NCBI GenBank assembly: GCA_965248715.1
Contig: CBDFKB010000008.1
Location: forward strand, 1,302,001-1,366,000
Length of the DNA stretch: 64,000 nt
Origin: CBDFKB01 sp965248715
GTDB lineage: Bacteria > Pseudomonadota > Alphaproteobacteria > Rhizobiales > Rhizobiaceae
Reading direction: 5' to 3'
The notes below the pieces were generated by a model. That model searched no databases. It was not told where the DNA came from and was given only the letters and a program-made list of their open reading frames with translations. The translations under genes and the position numbers were made by a program. Position 1 is the first letter of the stretch. Every line of letters begins with the position of its first letter. This document shows positions 1-9,679 of the stretch, piece after piece.

Positions 1-200
1 AGCACACCAGGCATGATCGGCTCGGCTGGAAAATGGCCCAGAAAATGCGGTTCGTTGCTGGTAACATTCTTGATACCTACCGCCGACTGGTCGCCATCAA
101 TCTTGATGATCTTGTCGATCATCAAGAAAGGATAACGGTGTGGCAGGAGCTTGAAGAGATCCTTAATATCAACAGTAGTCAATTCTTCCAATTCGGCCAT
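1..200 (-). CDS. fabZ: 3-hydroxyacyl-[ACP] dehydratase FabZ, 5' part (runs off the window)
   Basis: Translation from the ATG at 200 begins MAELEELTTVDIKDL and continues through LLPHRYPFLMID and NEPHFLGHFPAEPIMPG. These are the N-terminal motifs of FabZ, including the catalytic His in PHRYPF and the GHFP segment. FabZ dehydrates 3-hydroxyacyl-ACP in fatty-acid and lipid A precursor synthesis in the cytoplasm. Only about 66 residues lie in the window. It sits directly downstream of lpxD on the same strand, the usual alphaproteobacterial lipid A gene order, which supports the call. Confidence 0.95.
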   Translation of the reverse strand, partial: MAELEELTTVDIKDLFKLLPHRYPFLMIDKIIKIDGDQSAVGIKNVTSNEPHFLGHFPAEPIMPGV

Positions 201-228
201 GATCAACTTTCAAATTTCAGTTTCCCAG

Positions 229-1275
229 CTATTTTCCAAAATTCCTGGTTTCGGCATCTTTCTTGAACCGCGCAATTTCCTTGACCCATTGCTGGACCGG
301 GCGGGCGGGTATACCAGCTAATTTACTGCCGGGCGGTATATCGTAATAGATCGCCGAATAAGCGCCAATCTGCGAGCCGGCGCCAATCGTTGTATGCCCT
401 TTTATGCCGACCTTTGCCGCCAGCACAACAAAATCCTCAATCGTCACACTGCCCGCCATTCCAGTCATAGCGACAATGACGCAATGGCGCCCGATCTGGC
501 AATTGTGGGCGATCATCACAAGATTATCGATCTTGGTGCCCTCGCCGATCACCGTATCCCGATTGGCGCCACGATCAATGGTGGTGCTGGCGCCGATATC
601 CACATCGTCTTGCAGGACCACCCGGCCAATTTGCGGCACTTTGGCATGGCCCTGCGGTCCCATCGCATAACCAAAGCCATCATTGCCGATCGACGCATTG
701 GCGTGAATGGTGACCCGATTGCCGACCAGCGCATGGGTCAACGTAACATTGATGCCAATGGTACAATCACGGCCAATTTGCACGTTGGCGCCGACCACCG
801 CATTGGCGAGAACCCTGCTGCCACGGCCGATCCGGGCCTGCTCGCCAACCACAGCTCCGGCCTCGATGATCACCCCATCTTCCAAGGTAACACCCTTAGC
901 GATGATCGCGCGATCAGAAACACCGGTCTCGCCGGTCACCGGCTCGGGGCGCATGGAGCGCGGGTACAGCGCCGCCAACACCTTGCCGAACGCATGGTAG
1001 GGTTGATCGTTTATCAGCACCGCACAACCTGGCCGCACTTCCGCTTTAAACCTGGATGCACAGATCACCGCGCCGGCCCCGGTATTTGTAAGAAAGCGGC
1101 GGTATTGCGAATTGTCGAGAAAGGTCAGGGTATCGGGCCGCGCGTATTCGATCGGCCCGACATGGGAAATTGCGCGCTCGGCTAAATCGGGGGTGACCAG
1201 CTTCGAACCGGTCATCACGGCCAATTCAGCAACACTGTGTTGGATAGAAGCGCCGAAAAATGCCGGTTCGGTCAT
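229..1275 (-). CDS. lpxD: UDP-3-O-(3-hydroxymyristoyl)glucosamine N-acyltransferase LpxD
   Basis: The 348-residue protein has the LpxD N-terminal uridine-binding domain (about 1-110), then a long left-handed beta-helix of hexapeptide repeats (about 115-320). The catalytic His is probably His257 in the MIAHNCQIG segment, and the IDRGA motif precedes it. LpxD adds the N-linked hydroxyacyl chain to UDP-3-O-acylglucosamine in lipid A synthesis. Length is normal for the family. It lies between bamA and fabZ on the same strand; no skp/ompH gene is present in between. Confidence 0.97.
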   Translation of the reverse strand: MTEPAFFGASIQHSVAELAVMTGSKLVTPDLAERAISHVGPIEYARPDTLTFLDNSQYRRFLTNTGAGAVICASRFKAEVRPGCAVLINDQPYHAFGKVLAALYPRSMRPEPVTGETGVSDRAIIAKGVTLEDGVIIEAGAVVGEQARIGRGSRVLANAVVGANVQIGRDCTIGINVTLTHALVGNRVTIHANASIGNDGFGYAMGPQGHAKVPQIGRVVLQDDVDIGASTTIDRGANRDTVIGEGTKIDNLVMIAHNCQIGRHCVIVAMTGMAGSVTIEDFVVLAAKVGIKGHTTIGAGSQIGAYSAIYYDIPPGSKLAGIPARPVQQWVKEIARFKKDAETRNFGK

Positions 1276-1400
1276 GGCCGTGCCGTTTTGTTGAATCGGT
1301 TAGATCGGATTTCCACCAGATGGTTTCATTTTCCAGAAAAGGCTGCACCGCGTGACCGCAATAGGCGACCAATCAAAGGCTTGCCAAAGGACATGATGCC

Positions 1401-3806
1401 CTAAAATGTCGAGTTAACGCCAAACCGGAATTGCTGCTGATCATCCCAAGGCTGTTCTTGTACCGGGAATGCGTAGTCGGCACGAAGCGGGCCAAACGGT
1501 GAATCCCAGATGATACCGACGCCAACCGAGGCGCGGATCGATTCGTCGGTCAAACTCGAAACATCGGTCACGGCCGAAACTCCTGCCAGGGCACGTGCCT
1601 TGCTGGTGCCATCGAGATTAAACAGGCTGCCGGCATCGGCAAAGATTGCCGCGCGCATGCCGAATGAATCCGGCAATAGCGGCATCGGGAATTGCAGTTC
1701 AACCGTTGCATCAAAGAAGGTGCGCCCGCCCAGTGCGTCCCCGGTAACCGGGTCACGCGGGCCAAAGCCATAGGAATCAAATCCGCGCACCGAATTGCCG
1801 CCTTTGTAAAAATTGTCGTTAATCCGGTACGTGCCACCAAAATTTGCGATATGGCCGGCGCGGCCACGTACCATCGCTACCAGGTCAAACTGAGCCGAGA
1901 TCAGGTTGTAGTAGCTGGCCGAAATTTCGCTGCTGAAGTAATTTGCATCGCCGCCGACACCGTAAAAGACCTGGCCGAACTTGACGTGCAACCCTTCGCG
2001 CGGCGACTTGGTGTTGTCCAGGGTGTTAAATACCAATTGGTAGCCAAGACCAGATTTGACCCAATCGCCCTCGGCCTGCTGCAATGCCTCGGATACGTGG
2101 GTTGGCGTGGCATATTAGTCCGTGTCAGCATCCTTAAAGCTGGTACCTATCGACAGGTCCTGCTGATCATAGCGATAAAACACCTTGCCGATGACATGCT
2201 CGGTAAGCGGTGCCGCCAGGAATAGTTCGCCAACGCTGGAGTTGGTAACATAGTTGCGGTTCGAGGTTTCGGTCGACTCGGTGATGTCGATGCGGAACCC
2301 GGCAGTCAGCCTGCGACCGAGGAAATAGGGTTCGGTAAATGCCAGGCTGTAATTGGTGACGTCTTCACCAAGGCCGCCGGCCACCTTCAGAAATTGACCG
2401 CGGCCGAGAAAGTTTTTCTCGGAAAAGGAAATCTGTGCAACCGGGCCGGATGCCGAATTGTATCCGCCGGTAATCGATATTTCGCCGGTGGGCTTGTCTT
2501 CTACATCAACCACCAGCACCACCCGGTCGGAGGAAGAGCCGGGCCGGGTCGAAACCCGCACTGATTCGAAGAAACCCAGCGCATCAAGACGGGTCTTGGT
2601 CGATTTAACCAGCGCTTGGTTGAGCGCATCGCCTTCCGACAGGTCGAATTCGCGCCGGATCACATAATCACGGGTCCGGGTATTGCCGACAATTTCGATG
2701 CGTTCGATATACACCCGGCGGCCCTGATCGATCAGATAGGTGATCGAAATCGTCCGGTTTTCAAAATCCCGGTCACCGCGCGGCGTCACCTCGGAAAAGG
2801 CAAATCCCAGGGCAGCAACTTCATTGGAAAGATTGACCAGGCTGCGTTCGACCAACAGCGCGCTGTAGGTGCGGCCGGTATTGGTTTTCAATACCGAATA
2901 AAGCGATTGGGTATCGATGCCGGGAATGGTCGAGTCGATATATATATCGCCGAACTCGTAGCGCTCGCCCTCATCCACCGTGATGGTGATGTAATAGCGA
3001 TTGGCATCCGGGTCATGGTCGGCAACGGCCGAAATGACATCAAAATCCGCATATCCGTTGTTGTAATAGAACTGGCGCAACAACTCTTCGTCGGCGCGCA
3101 ATTTATCCTGATCGAAAATGTCATCATTGGTCAGCCAGGAAAACAGATTGGTTTTCGAATGGCGGATGATATCGCGCAGCCTGAAATCACCAAAAGCCTT
3201 GTTGCCGACAAACGTGATCTGGGAAATCCGGGTCTTGTCGCCCTCGGAAACCTCGAACACCACATTGACCCGGTTGTTGGACAATTCGACAATGCGCGAC
3301 GAAACATTGGCGTCGTCGCGGCCAACCCGGCGATGGGCCTCCAATATCAGTTCTTCATCGGCAACAACCCGGCCTTCGGAATAAATACCGCGTGGCTGGG
3401 TGCGAACCACGGAAGCCAAATTCTCGTCTTTGATGCGTTTATTGCCCTCGAAGAATACCCGGTTGACCACCGGATTTTCATCTACTTCCACAATCAGTAC
3501 CGACCCGGACTGATAGATGCTGGCATCGCGGAACAGGCCGGTGGAAAACAATTCGGTCAGCGATTGGTCGATGTCGGAAGCGCCGAAGCGAACCCCTGGC
3601 TGGATCGTCAGGTAGGAAATGACCGTTTCGTCTTCCATACGCTGATTGCCGCGTACCGAAATATCGTTCACCACCGCAGCCTGGGCAACAGTGGAAAATC
3701 CGGTCGCACCAAAGCCGTCGATACCAACGCCAAACACCGTCAGACAGATTGCAACGAGCGCGAATTTAACGCCGTGCCCAAGACGCTTTAATCGATATGA
3801 GCTCAT
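1401..3806 (-). CDS. bamA: Outer membrane assembly factor BamA, reading frame interrupted by one in-frame TAA
   Basis: BamA inserts beta-barrel proteins into the outer membrane. The ATG at 3806 (MSSYRLKRLGHGVKF) starts a signal peptide ending near AQA, followed by POTRA-type repeats (VNDISVRGNQRMEDETV, VVNRVFFEGNKRIKDENL and others) and a C-terminal barrel ending in FRFGVNSTF with the terminal aromatic residue. An upstream ATG at 3845 is possible but would precede the signal peptide. A TAA at 2115-2117 interrupts the barrel. The same frame then stays open with BamA-like sequence to 1401 without any indel. Total length including the stop codon position, about 800 codons, is normal for the family. 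Because bamA is essential in Gram-negatives, a sequencing or assembly error, a very recent mutation or readthrough are all possible. Confidence 0.9.
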
Positions 3807-4044
3807 GAATATTTTCGCGTTCCGTTTTGTCCCCTGACGCACCACAAACCGAAAATTGGTGCATCAACATTTACATGCGCAGCGCTTGCGCACGATTCAC
3901 TATTCGTTAGGGAAATGTTTTTGCAGTTTTTTCCCAATCAGGCAAGGAGGATTAACCAATGATTTTATAATTTTCCCAGCGTGTTGCCGTTACGCCGCTG
4001 ATTTTTCCAAGCATGGTTAAGCCCAGGTTGTATTTGTCACCAAT

Positions 4045-4212
4045 TAGGGCCTGTGGACATTTATGCTTGTAGTGCCAATTTGCTAAAATTGCCCAGTTTG
4101 GTGGTGGGAGAAGGAAAGACATGTTGGGCATATTCGAAGACGAGCGGCGCGAAACTGGGCCGATCTGGGCAATTTCCCCGGGGCCACAGCCATAAATGTC
4201 TACGCGCTCTAG
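4045..4212. repeat. MITE-like repeat, family 1 (IS427-like ends)
   Basis: A 168-bp element with imperfect terminal inverted repeats: the left end reads TAGGGCCTGTGGACATTTAT and the right end reads, in reverse complement, CTAGAGCGCGTAGACATTTA. The interior is related to the longer copies at 27824-28097 and 46711-46918 and has no coding capacity. The ends resemble those of the IS5-family element at 46979-47825, so transposition by such an element is likely. It sits between rseP and bamA and fills much of the 427-bp gap before the bamA start codon. Confidence 0.8.
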
Positions 4213-4233
4213 GCGAATCGGTACGCAAATATG

Positions 4234-5376
4234 TCAAAAAAACAGCTGGGAAATATCGTTGGTGAAAACAAATACCATCAACATCAATATTACGAACATG
4301 CCGGCACGGAAGGCATAGTCCATCGCCCTGGCGCTAAGTGGTTTGCCACGGGCTGCTTCAATTCCGTACAATACCAGGTGCCCGCCATCTAATAAGGGAA
4401 TCGGAAAAAGGTTGATCAGCCCGATACTGACCGACAGAAATCCGGCCAGTTGGATCAACGCCGTAATGCCGAACGTCGCCACATCGCCCGATACTTTGGC
4501 GATTCGCAACGGACCGCCCAATTGAGAAGCGTCGCGTTCGCCAATGACGACGTTCTTTATGAATCGGTAGGTGCCGTCTACCACGTTCCAAACATCGCCG
4601 ATCGCTGATCCAAAGGCTTGGATCGGGCCATATTGTTTCAACCGCCGATTGGTCTGGCTGGCGTCGCTGGTGATACCGACCATGGACATGCGCTGAACAT
4701 TGCCGAGCGAATCTTTATGTTCGCGCATCTGCGGCGTTACTGGCACCTCCAGTAACCGGCCGTCACGCTTGATTCCAAACAACAATTCCTGGTTAGGACG
4801 GGTCGTCACATAGCGCGGAATATCGGCAAACACCGTAACTTCGCGACCATCGATCGAGACTACAAGGTCCCCAGCTTCAAGTCCGGCCTCCATTGCCGGA
4901 CTGTTGTCCAGAACCCCGGTTATCAGCGGATCGGTCACATAATGGCCAAGCAGCATTTTACTGGCCGCAAAAATAAATATCGCAAGGATGAAATTGGCAA
5001 TCGGCCCGGCCACCACAATTGCCGCTTTTTGCGACAGTCGCTTGTGTTCGAAGCTGCCGCGCCGTTCTTGCTCACTCATCGCTTCGAGACGGGCACGGTC
5101 GGGAACCGACGCGGCATTTTCATCACCGGCGAATTTCACGTAGCCGCCAAGCGGGATCAGGCAGAATTTCCACCGGGTCCCGTACCGGTCGTTGAACCCG
5201 ACCAGTTCGCGGCCGAAGCCAACCGCAAATACGTCGATATCGACCCGGTTCCAGCGCGCGACGAGAAAATGGCCAAGCTCGTGAAAAAACACCACGATCG
5301 TCAACACGAACAGAAATGGCAGAGCGTACCCCAAAAACCAATTCGCAGACGCGCCCAACTGAGCAATCACATCCAT
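4234..5376 (-). CDS. rseP: Site-2 protease RseP (intramembrane zinc metalloprotease)
   Basis: A 380-residue membrane protein with the zinc-binding HELGH at residues 31-35 in the first membrane helix, a PDZ domain at about 130-210, and the second metal-binding motif in FPIPLLDGGHL near residue 330. RseP cleaves membrane-bound anti-sigma factors and leftover signal peptides in the inner membrane. It lies between cdsA and bamA, the standard setting in alphaproteobacteria. The dxr gene often found between cdsA and rseP in other proteobacteria is absent here. Confidence 0.96.
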   Translation of the reverse strand: MDVIAQLGASANWFLGYALPFLFVLTIVVFFHELGHFLVARWNRVDIDVFAVGFGRELVGFNDRYGTRWKFCLIPLGGYVKFAGDENAASVPDRARLEAMSEQERRGSFEHKRLSQKAAIVVAGPIANFILAIFIFAASKMLLGHYVTDPLITGVLDNSPAMEAGLEAGDLVVSIDGREVTVFADIPRYVTTRPNQELLFGIKRDGRLLEVPVTPQMREHKDSLGNVQRMSMVGITSDASQTNRRLKQYGPIQAFGSAIGDVWNVVDGTYRFIKNVVIGERDASQLGGPLRIAKVSGDVATFGITALIQLAGFLSVSIGLINLFPIPLLDGGHLVLYGIEAARGKPLSARAMDYAFRAGMFVILMLMVFVFTNDISQLFF

Positions 5377-5425
5377 GCCAATTCAATCCATGTTCGATTT
5401 CGCGTTTGAAGTCTATTTGCCGCAG

Positions 5426-6289
5426 CTATGGCGATAAGATGGCTGAAAGGACCGCTTTAGCGGGACTTTCGTTGTTTGCAAGAAAAATACCCAGCAGCCA
5501 CATGGCTGCCGCAGCGGGAATCAGGCCATCGATGCGGTCGAGTATGCCACCGTGCCCAGGAATGATTTTGCCGGAATCCTTTACATCAAACCTGCGCTTT
5601 AACCAAGATTCAGCAATATCGCCAATCTGCGAGACTACGCTCAACAAGAAACCGAGCGCCGCCAACGCCAGCCAATGCGGCGACCATCCAGCAATTTGGC
5701 ACACCAATGGGGTGATTACCATAGCGCCGACCACGCCGGCAATTGCCCCGGACCAGGTCTTGTTCGGCGAAATGGTCGGTGCAAGTTTTGCTCCACCAAC
5801 AATCCTGCCACCAAAAAATGCAGCCGTATCGCTACTCCACACAGCGCTAAACAAGATCACGATTGCGGCAAAACCGTACCCGTCGCCATCGCGCAGGATG
5901 ACCAAGGCGTAAAATAGCGCCGCACTGTACAACAGACCGGTTGATGCCCAGTGCATGCGATTGGTGGCGCCTTGCCATACCGATAATACCGCAACACCAA
6001 GCGCGATTACGATTGCGCCGGCAAATCCATTTTCGGCGATATAGGCAAATATGCTGAGTACCAAAAACAAGATCGCCGCGCCCGCGATCTCGCGGGGCAG
6101 TTGGGCGGCGCAGATACTGGCGAACTCAAGCAGCACAAACACCGCCAAAAGGCCGGCAAAATAGTGAAACGTACGATCGCCCAACCAGGTGGCGGTAAAC
6201 GAAATCGCCACGATCGCCAGCGCCGATACGGTCCGCACGCCAAGATCAGCAAAGTTTTCCGATTGCTTCTTCTTGCCGAGCGAGGTCAA
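5426..6289 (-). CDS. cdsA: Phosphatidate cytidylyltransferase CdsA
   Basis: A 287-residue polytopic membrane protein with the CdsA signature near the C-terminus (KDSGKIIPGHGGILDRIDGL region). It makes CDP-diacylglycerol from phosphatidic acid and CTP for phospholipid synthesis. The start codon overlaps the end of uppS by 4 bp, so translation is probably coupled. The N-terminal 20 residues are polar, followed by about seven hydrophobic segments. Confidence 0.96.
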   Translation of the reverse strand: MTSLGKKKQSENFADLGVRTVSALAIVAISFTATWLGDRTFHYFAGLLAVFVLLEFASICAAQLPREIAGAAILFLVLSIFAYIAENGFAGAIVIALGVAVLSVWQGATNRMHWASTGLLYSAALFYALVILRDGDGYGFAAIVILFSAVWSSDTAAFFGGRIVGGAKLAPTISPNKTWSGAIAGVVGAMVITPLVCQIAGWSPHWLALAALGFLLSVVSQIGDIAESWLKRRFDVKDSGKIIPGHGGILDRIDGLIPAAAAMWLLGIFLANNESPAKAVLSAILSP

Positions 6290-7023
6290 GAACCGATGCC
6301 CCCGGACAGGCCGCCGAACCGCCGCTCGCGATGCTGATAGGCATAAATCGCATCGGCGAAATCGCTTTCACCGAATTCGGGCCACAACCGATCGGTGAAA
6401 TAGAACTCCGAATAGGCCGACTGCCAAAGAATGAAATTGGAAATCCGTTGCTCACCGCTGGTGCGGATGATCAAATCAGGATCGGGAATGCCGGCGGTAT
6501 CAAGGTGATTGCCGATGATTTCTGGGCAAATTTGCTCGACTGCCATCTCGCCGCGTTGGATTTTCGCATTGATGCGCTTGAACGCTCTGGTGATATCGTC
6601 GCGCCCGCCATAATTGAACGCGATCACCAATGTTTGGGCGGTGTTGTCGTGGGTGAGGTTTTCCGCCTCATCCAGCAGTGGCGCGATATCGGAAGGCAAG
6701 CCGTCGCGCTCGCCAATTACCTGTATGCGAACATTGTTTTGGTGTAGCTCCGCCAGATCGCGCCGGATAAACCGCTTCAGCAACCCGAACAGATCGTGGA
6801 TTTCTTCGCGCGGGCGGGTCCAGTTTTCAGAGGAAAACGAAAACAGGGTCAGAAATTGAATGCCGTGTTCGCGGGCGGCCCGCACAATCGTTTTGACTGC
6901 TTCCACGCCAGCCTTGTGTCCCATCGACCTTGGCAAGCCGCGCCGTGACGCCCAGCGGCCATTGCCATCCATGATAATCGCCACATGTGTCGGAACAGGA
7001 CGATCACAAAATTGTTCGTTCAT
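6286..7023 (-). CDS. uppS: Undecaprenyl diphosphate synthase UppS (isoprenyl transferase)
   Basis: A 245-residue cis-prenyltransferase with the diphosphate-binding MDGNGRW motif (Asp19 catalytic), FSSENW and the C-terminal DLIIRTSGEQRISNF and FYFTDRLWPEF signatures. It builds the C55 lipid carrier for peptidoglycan and O-antigen synthesis. It lies in the usual place between frr and cdsA, overlapping cdsA by 4 bp. Confidence 0.97.
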   Translation of the reverse strand: MNEQFCDRPVPTHVAIIMDGNGRWASRRGLPRSMGHKAGVEAVKTIVRAAREHGIQFLTLFSFSSENWTRPREEIHDLFGLLKRFIRRDLAELHQNNVRIQVIGERDGLPSDIAPLLDEAENLTHDNTAQTLVIAFNYGGRDDITRAFKRINAKIQRGEMAVEQICPEIIGNHLDTAGIPDPDLIIRTSGEQRISNFILWQSAYSEFYFTDRLWPEFGESDFADAIYAYQHRERRFGGLSGGIGS

Positions 7024-7059
7024 TCGACATGGCCCGCATTTGGGAGTGAGGAACGCCGC

Positions 7060-7623
7060 CTACACCTGCATGATTTCGGTTTCTTTGTGCGCCAGTATTT
7101 CGTCGATCGAAGCGATCTCATCATCGGTCAGTTTTTGCACCTGTTCGCTCAGCACATGGGCTTCATCTTCGCCGATGTCGCTGGCCTTTTCAGACTTTTT
7201 AAGCGTGTCCATCCCATCACGGCGCACGTGACGGATGGCAATCCGCGCTTCTTCCGCAAATTTGTGCGCGACCTTTACCAGTTCCTGGCGCCGCTCTTCG
7301 TTTAGTTCGGGAAGCGGGATACGCAAATTGGTACCGTCGACCACCGGGTTGAGACCAAGATCCGATTCTCTAATCGCGCGTTCGGTCGCCCCAACCAACC
7401 CCTTGTCCCAAACCTGAATCGAAATCATCCGCGGCTCAGGAACGCTGATTGTGCCGACTTGGTTCATCGGCATTGACTGACCGTAGGCCTCCACATGAAT
7501 CGGCTCGACCAAACTGGATGACGCCCGACCGGTGCGTAAACCGCCCAAATTGGCCCTAAACGCATTGATCGCGCCATCCATGCGTCGTTGCAGATCAGCC
7601 ATATCAATGCTTTTGCCAGCCAT
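7060..7623 (-). CDS. frr: Ribosome recycling factor Frr
   Basis: A 187-residue protein, the exact family length, with the RRF three-helix bundle and the conserved GLRTGRAS, LNPVVDGTNLRIPLPELNEERR and RHVRRDGMD segments. It splits post-termination ribosomes together with EF-G. It follows pyrH by 31 bp on the same strand, as in most bacteria. Confidence 0.98.
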   Translation of the reverse strand: MAGKSIDMADLQRRMDGAINAFRANLGGLRTGRASSSLVEPIHVEAYGQSMPMNQVGTISVPEPRMISIQVWDKGLVGATERAIRESDLGLNPVVDGTNLRIPLPELNEERRQELVKVAHKFAEEARIAIRHVRRDGMDTLKKSEKASDIGEDEAHVLSEQVQKLTDDEIASIDEILAHKETEIMQV

Positions 7624-7654
7624 TTCCTAATTCCCCTCCATGCCAGTCAGGCAA

Positions 7655-8377
7655 CTAATCGCAGACAATAGTGCACCGTCCGCCACCATTCAATATATTC
7701 GCCAAGCCGCCTTTTTCGTGGATTGAGAATACCACGATCGGGATCGCGTTGTCGCGGGCAATACTGACTGCTGCGGCATCCATCACCTTTAGCCCAGCGT
7801 CAAGTATTTGCGAATGACTCATTCGCTCATAACGGACCGCACTCTTATCTTTTGCCGGATCGGCTGAATATACCCCATCTACTTGAGTGCCCTTAAAAAG
7901 TGCGTCTGCGGCAAATTCCGCTGCGCGTAGCGCCGCCGCAGTATCGGTAGTAAAATATGGGTTTCCGGTCCCGGCGGCAAATATCACCACCCGATTGTGC
8001 TTTACGTGGTGTTCGAGTGAACGCTGGGAAAAAGTTTCGCAAATCTTCGGCATCTCGATCGCGCTCAGCAATGCTGCCTTCATGCCGGCCTTTTCGATCG
8101 CCGCTTTCATCGCCAGGCCGTTGAGGACGGTTGCCAGCATGCCCATATTATCGCCGGTCACCCGATCCATGCCGGCGGCGGCCAAATTTACACCGCGGAA
8201 AATGTTGCCACCACCGACCACCAGGGCCACTTCGACCCCCATTGCCACCGCCACACCGATATCGTCGGCGATCTGGGTGGTCATCTCCGGATCAATGCCA
8301 AATTCCTTAGCCCCTTCAAGGGCTTCCCCGGAAATCTTCAACAATATTCTACGGTATTGAGGCATCTTAGCGGACAT
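7655..8377 (-). CDS. pyrH: Uridylate kinase PyrH
   Basis: The 240-residue product from the ATG at 8377 (MSAKMPQYRRILLKISGEAL) matches bacterial hexameric UMP kinase, with GGGNIFRG, TGDNMGMLATVLNGLA and TGNPYFTTDTAAALRA. A longer in-frame start at 8404 exists, but the shorter one fits the family. It phosphorylates UMP to UDP. It lies between tsf and frr. Confidence 0.97.
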   Translation of the reverse strand: MSAKMPQYRRILLKISGEALEGAKEFGIDPEMTTQIADDIGVAVAMGVEVALVVGGGNIFRGVNLAAAGMDRVTGDNMGMLATVLNGLAMKAAIEKAGMKAALLSAIEMPKICETFSQRSLEHHVKHNRVVIFAAGTGNPYFTTDTAAALRAAEFAADALFKGTQVDGVYSADPAKDKSAVRYERMSHSQILDAGLKVMDAAAVSIARDNAIPIVVFSIHEKGGLANILNGGGRCTIVCD

Positions 8378-8514
8378 CGAGATTTCCAAATCATTTCGGT
8401 GCACTTTGCACCATGTCTTGTCACCGGATACAAAATGGACGCGCCACTGTCACGGCGCGCCTGTTGGTAATCGTCGTGCATGCACAGTTTATACCGAATG
8501 AATTCGATATTGGT

Positions 8515-8568
8515 CTAGGGGTTGTTGAGTATCATGATTGTAGTGTCGGTTTGATCAAATTGGCACCA
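8515..8568. repeat. Solo end of a family-1 repeat
   Basis: This 54-bp stretch between pyrH and tsf starts in CTAG and matches almost base for base the right end, in reverse complement, of the full repeat at 27824-28097 (GTTGAGTATCATGATTG, then GGTTTGATCAAATTGG). The rest of the element is missing, so it looks like a decayed or partially deleted copy. It lies inside the housekeeping operon, in a spacer of 262 bp that is unusually long for this operon. Confidence 0.7.
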
Positions 8569-8639
8569 GGATGCGCGATCTTTCCGTCAGACGACAAAAT
8601 TGCCGTAGTCAAATGGAGCAATATGAATTTTCATAGGTA

Positions 8640-9560
8640 TTATTGCTTGGTCATTGCTGCCACTTCCGACGCGAAATCGACCGTATCCTTTTCGATTCCC
8701 TCGCCGAGCGCGTAGCGCACAAATCCCTTCAGCGCAATTGGCGCACCGGCTGCTTTCTCGGCATTCTTGATCGCGTCTTCAACCTTGCTTTCGCCGTCGA
8801 TTACAAAGGTTTGCGATAGCAGTACGGATTCTTCGAAGAATTTCCGCAGTCTACCTTCGACCATTTTCTCAACGATGGCTTCCGGCTTGCCGGATTCGCG
8901 CGCCTGCTCGGTAAAAATCGCTTTTTCCCGCTCCACAATATCCGCCGGGATTTCGTCGCGGGTAGCGGCCAGCGGATTGGTCGCCGCCACATGCATGGCA
9001 ACCTGTTTGCCAATTTTGTGCAGCGATTGTTCATCACCATCGGATTCAAGCGCCACCAGCACACCGATCTTGCCGATGCCATCGCCGGGCGAATTGTGCA
9101 GGTAGCCGGCAATTACACCTTTATCGACCGCCAAAACCGTGGCGCGGCGCAAATTCATGTGCTCGCCAATGGTTGCCACCGCTTCGCGAACCGATTCAGA
9201 AACCGATTTGCCGCCATCGATAACCGCTTCGCCAACCGCATCGGCACCACCTTCGGTGGAAAGCGCGGTGTTAGCAATCGAGCGTACCAGATCCTGGAAT
9301 TTGTCGTTGCGGGCAACAAAATCGGTTTCCGAGTTTACTTCAACCACAGCAGCGCGATTGCCACTAATAGCGATGCCGATCAGCCCTTCGGCTGCGGTGC
9401 GGCCCGATTTCTTTTCTGCTTTGGCAATGCCTTTGGTGCGCAGCCAGTCGACCGCTGATTCCATATCGCCGCTATTTTCAATCAGCGCGGTTTTGCAGTC
9501 CATCATTCCCGCGCCGGTTTTATCGCGCAGTTCTTTTACCATGGATGCGGAAATGCTCAT
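8640..9560 (-). CDS. tsf: Translation elongation factor Ts
   Basis: From the ATG at 9560 (MSISASMVKELRDKTGAGMMDCKTAL) the product is 306 residues, the family norm, with the TDFVARN motif and two dimerisation-domain repeats. EF-Ts exchanges GDP for GTP on EF-Tu. A purine-rich AAAGAGGAAAAA lies just before the ATG as ribosome binding site. A much longer open frame upstream to 9719 is not family-like and is not adopted. Confidence 0.98.
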   Translation of the reverse strand: MSISASMVKELRDKTGAGMMDCKTALIENSGDMESAVDWLRTKGIAKAEKKSGRTAAEGLIGIAISGNRAAVVEVNSETDFVARNDKFQDLVRSIANTALSTEGGADAVGEAVIDGGKSVSESVREAVATIGEHMNLRRATVLAVDKGVIAGYLHNSPGDGIGKIGVLVALESDGDEQSLHKIGKQVAMHVAATNPLAATRDEIPADIVEREKAIFTEQARESGKPEAIVEKMVEGRLRKFFEESVLLSQTFVIDGESKVEDAIKNAEKAAGAPIALKGFVRYALGEGIEKDTVDFASEVAAMTKQ

Positions 9561-9679
9561 TTTTTCCTCTTTCGACCGGTTAGGGCCAAGTTCGCAATTT
9601 GTCTTGGGCAGATGGTTTGTGCCACCATTCGGCCACCAAGGGACGCCGTGAACCGTATTCGCGGCACTGACGCGCTGGG

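Noticed and set aside
394..1185. Long open frame (263 codons) on the plus strand opposite lpxD
   Set aside because: It mirrors the lpxD codons, has a biased His/Asp-rich composition and no family-like sequence; lpxD on the other strand is certain.
2616..3791. 391-codon frame on the plus strand opposite bamA
   Set aside because: Antisense shadow of bamA caused by codon bias; no ribosome binding site or recognisable domain.
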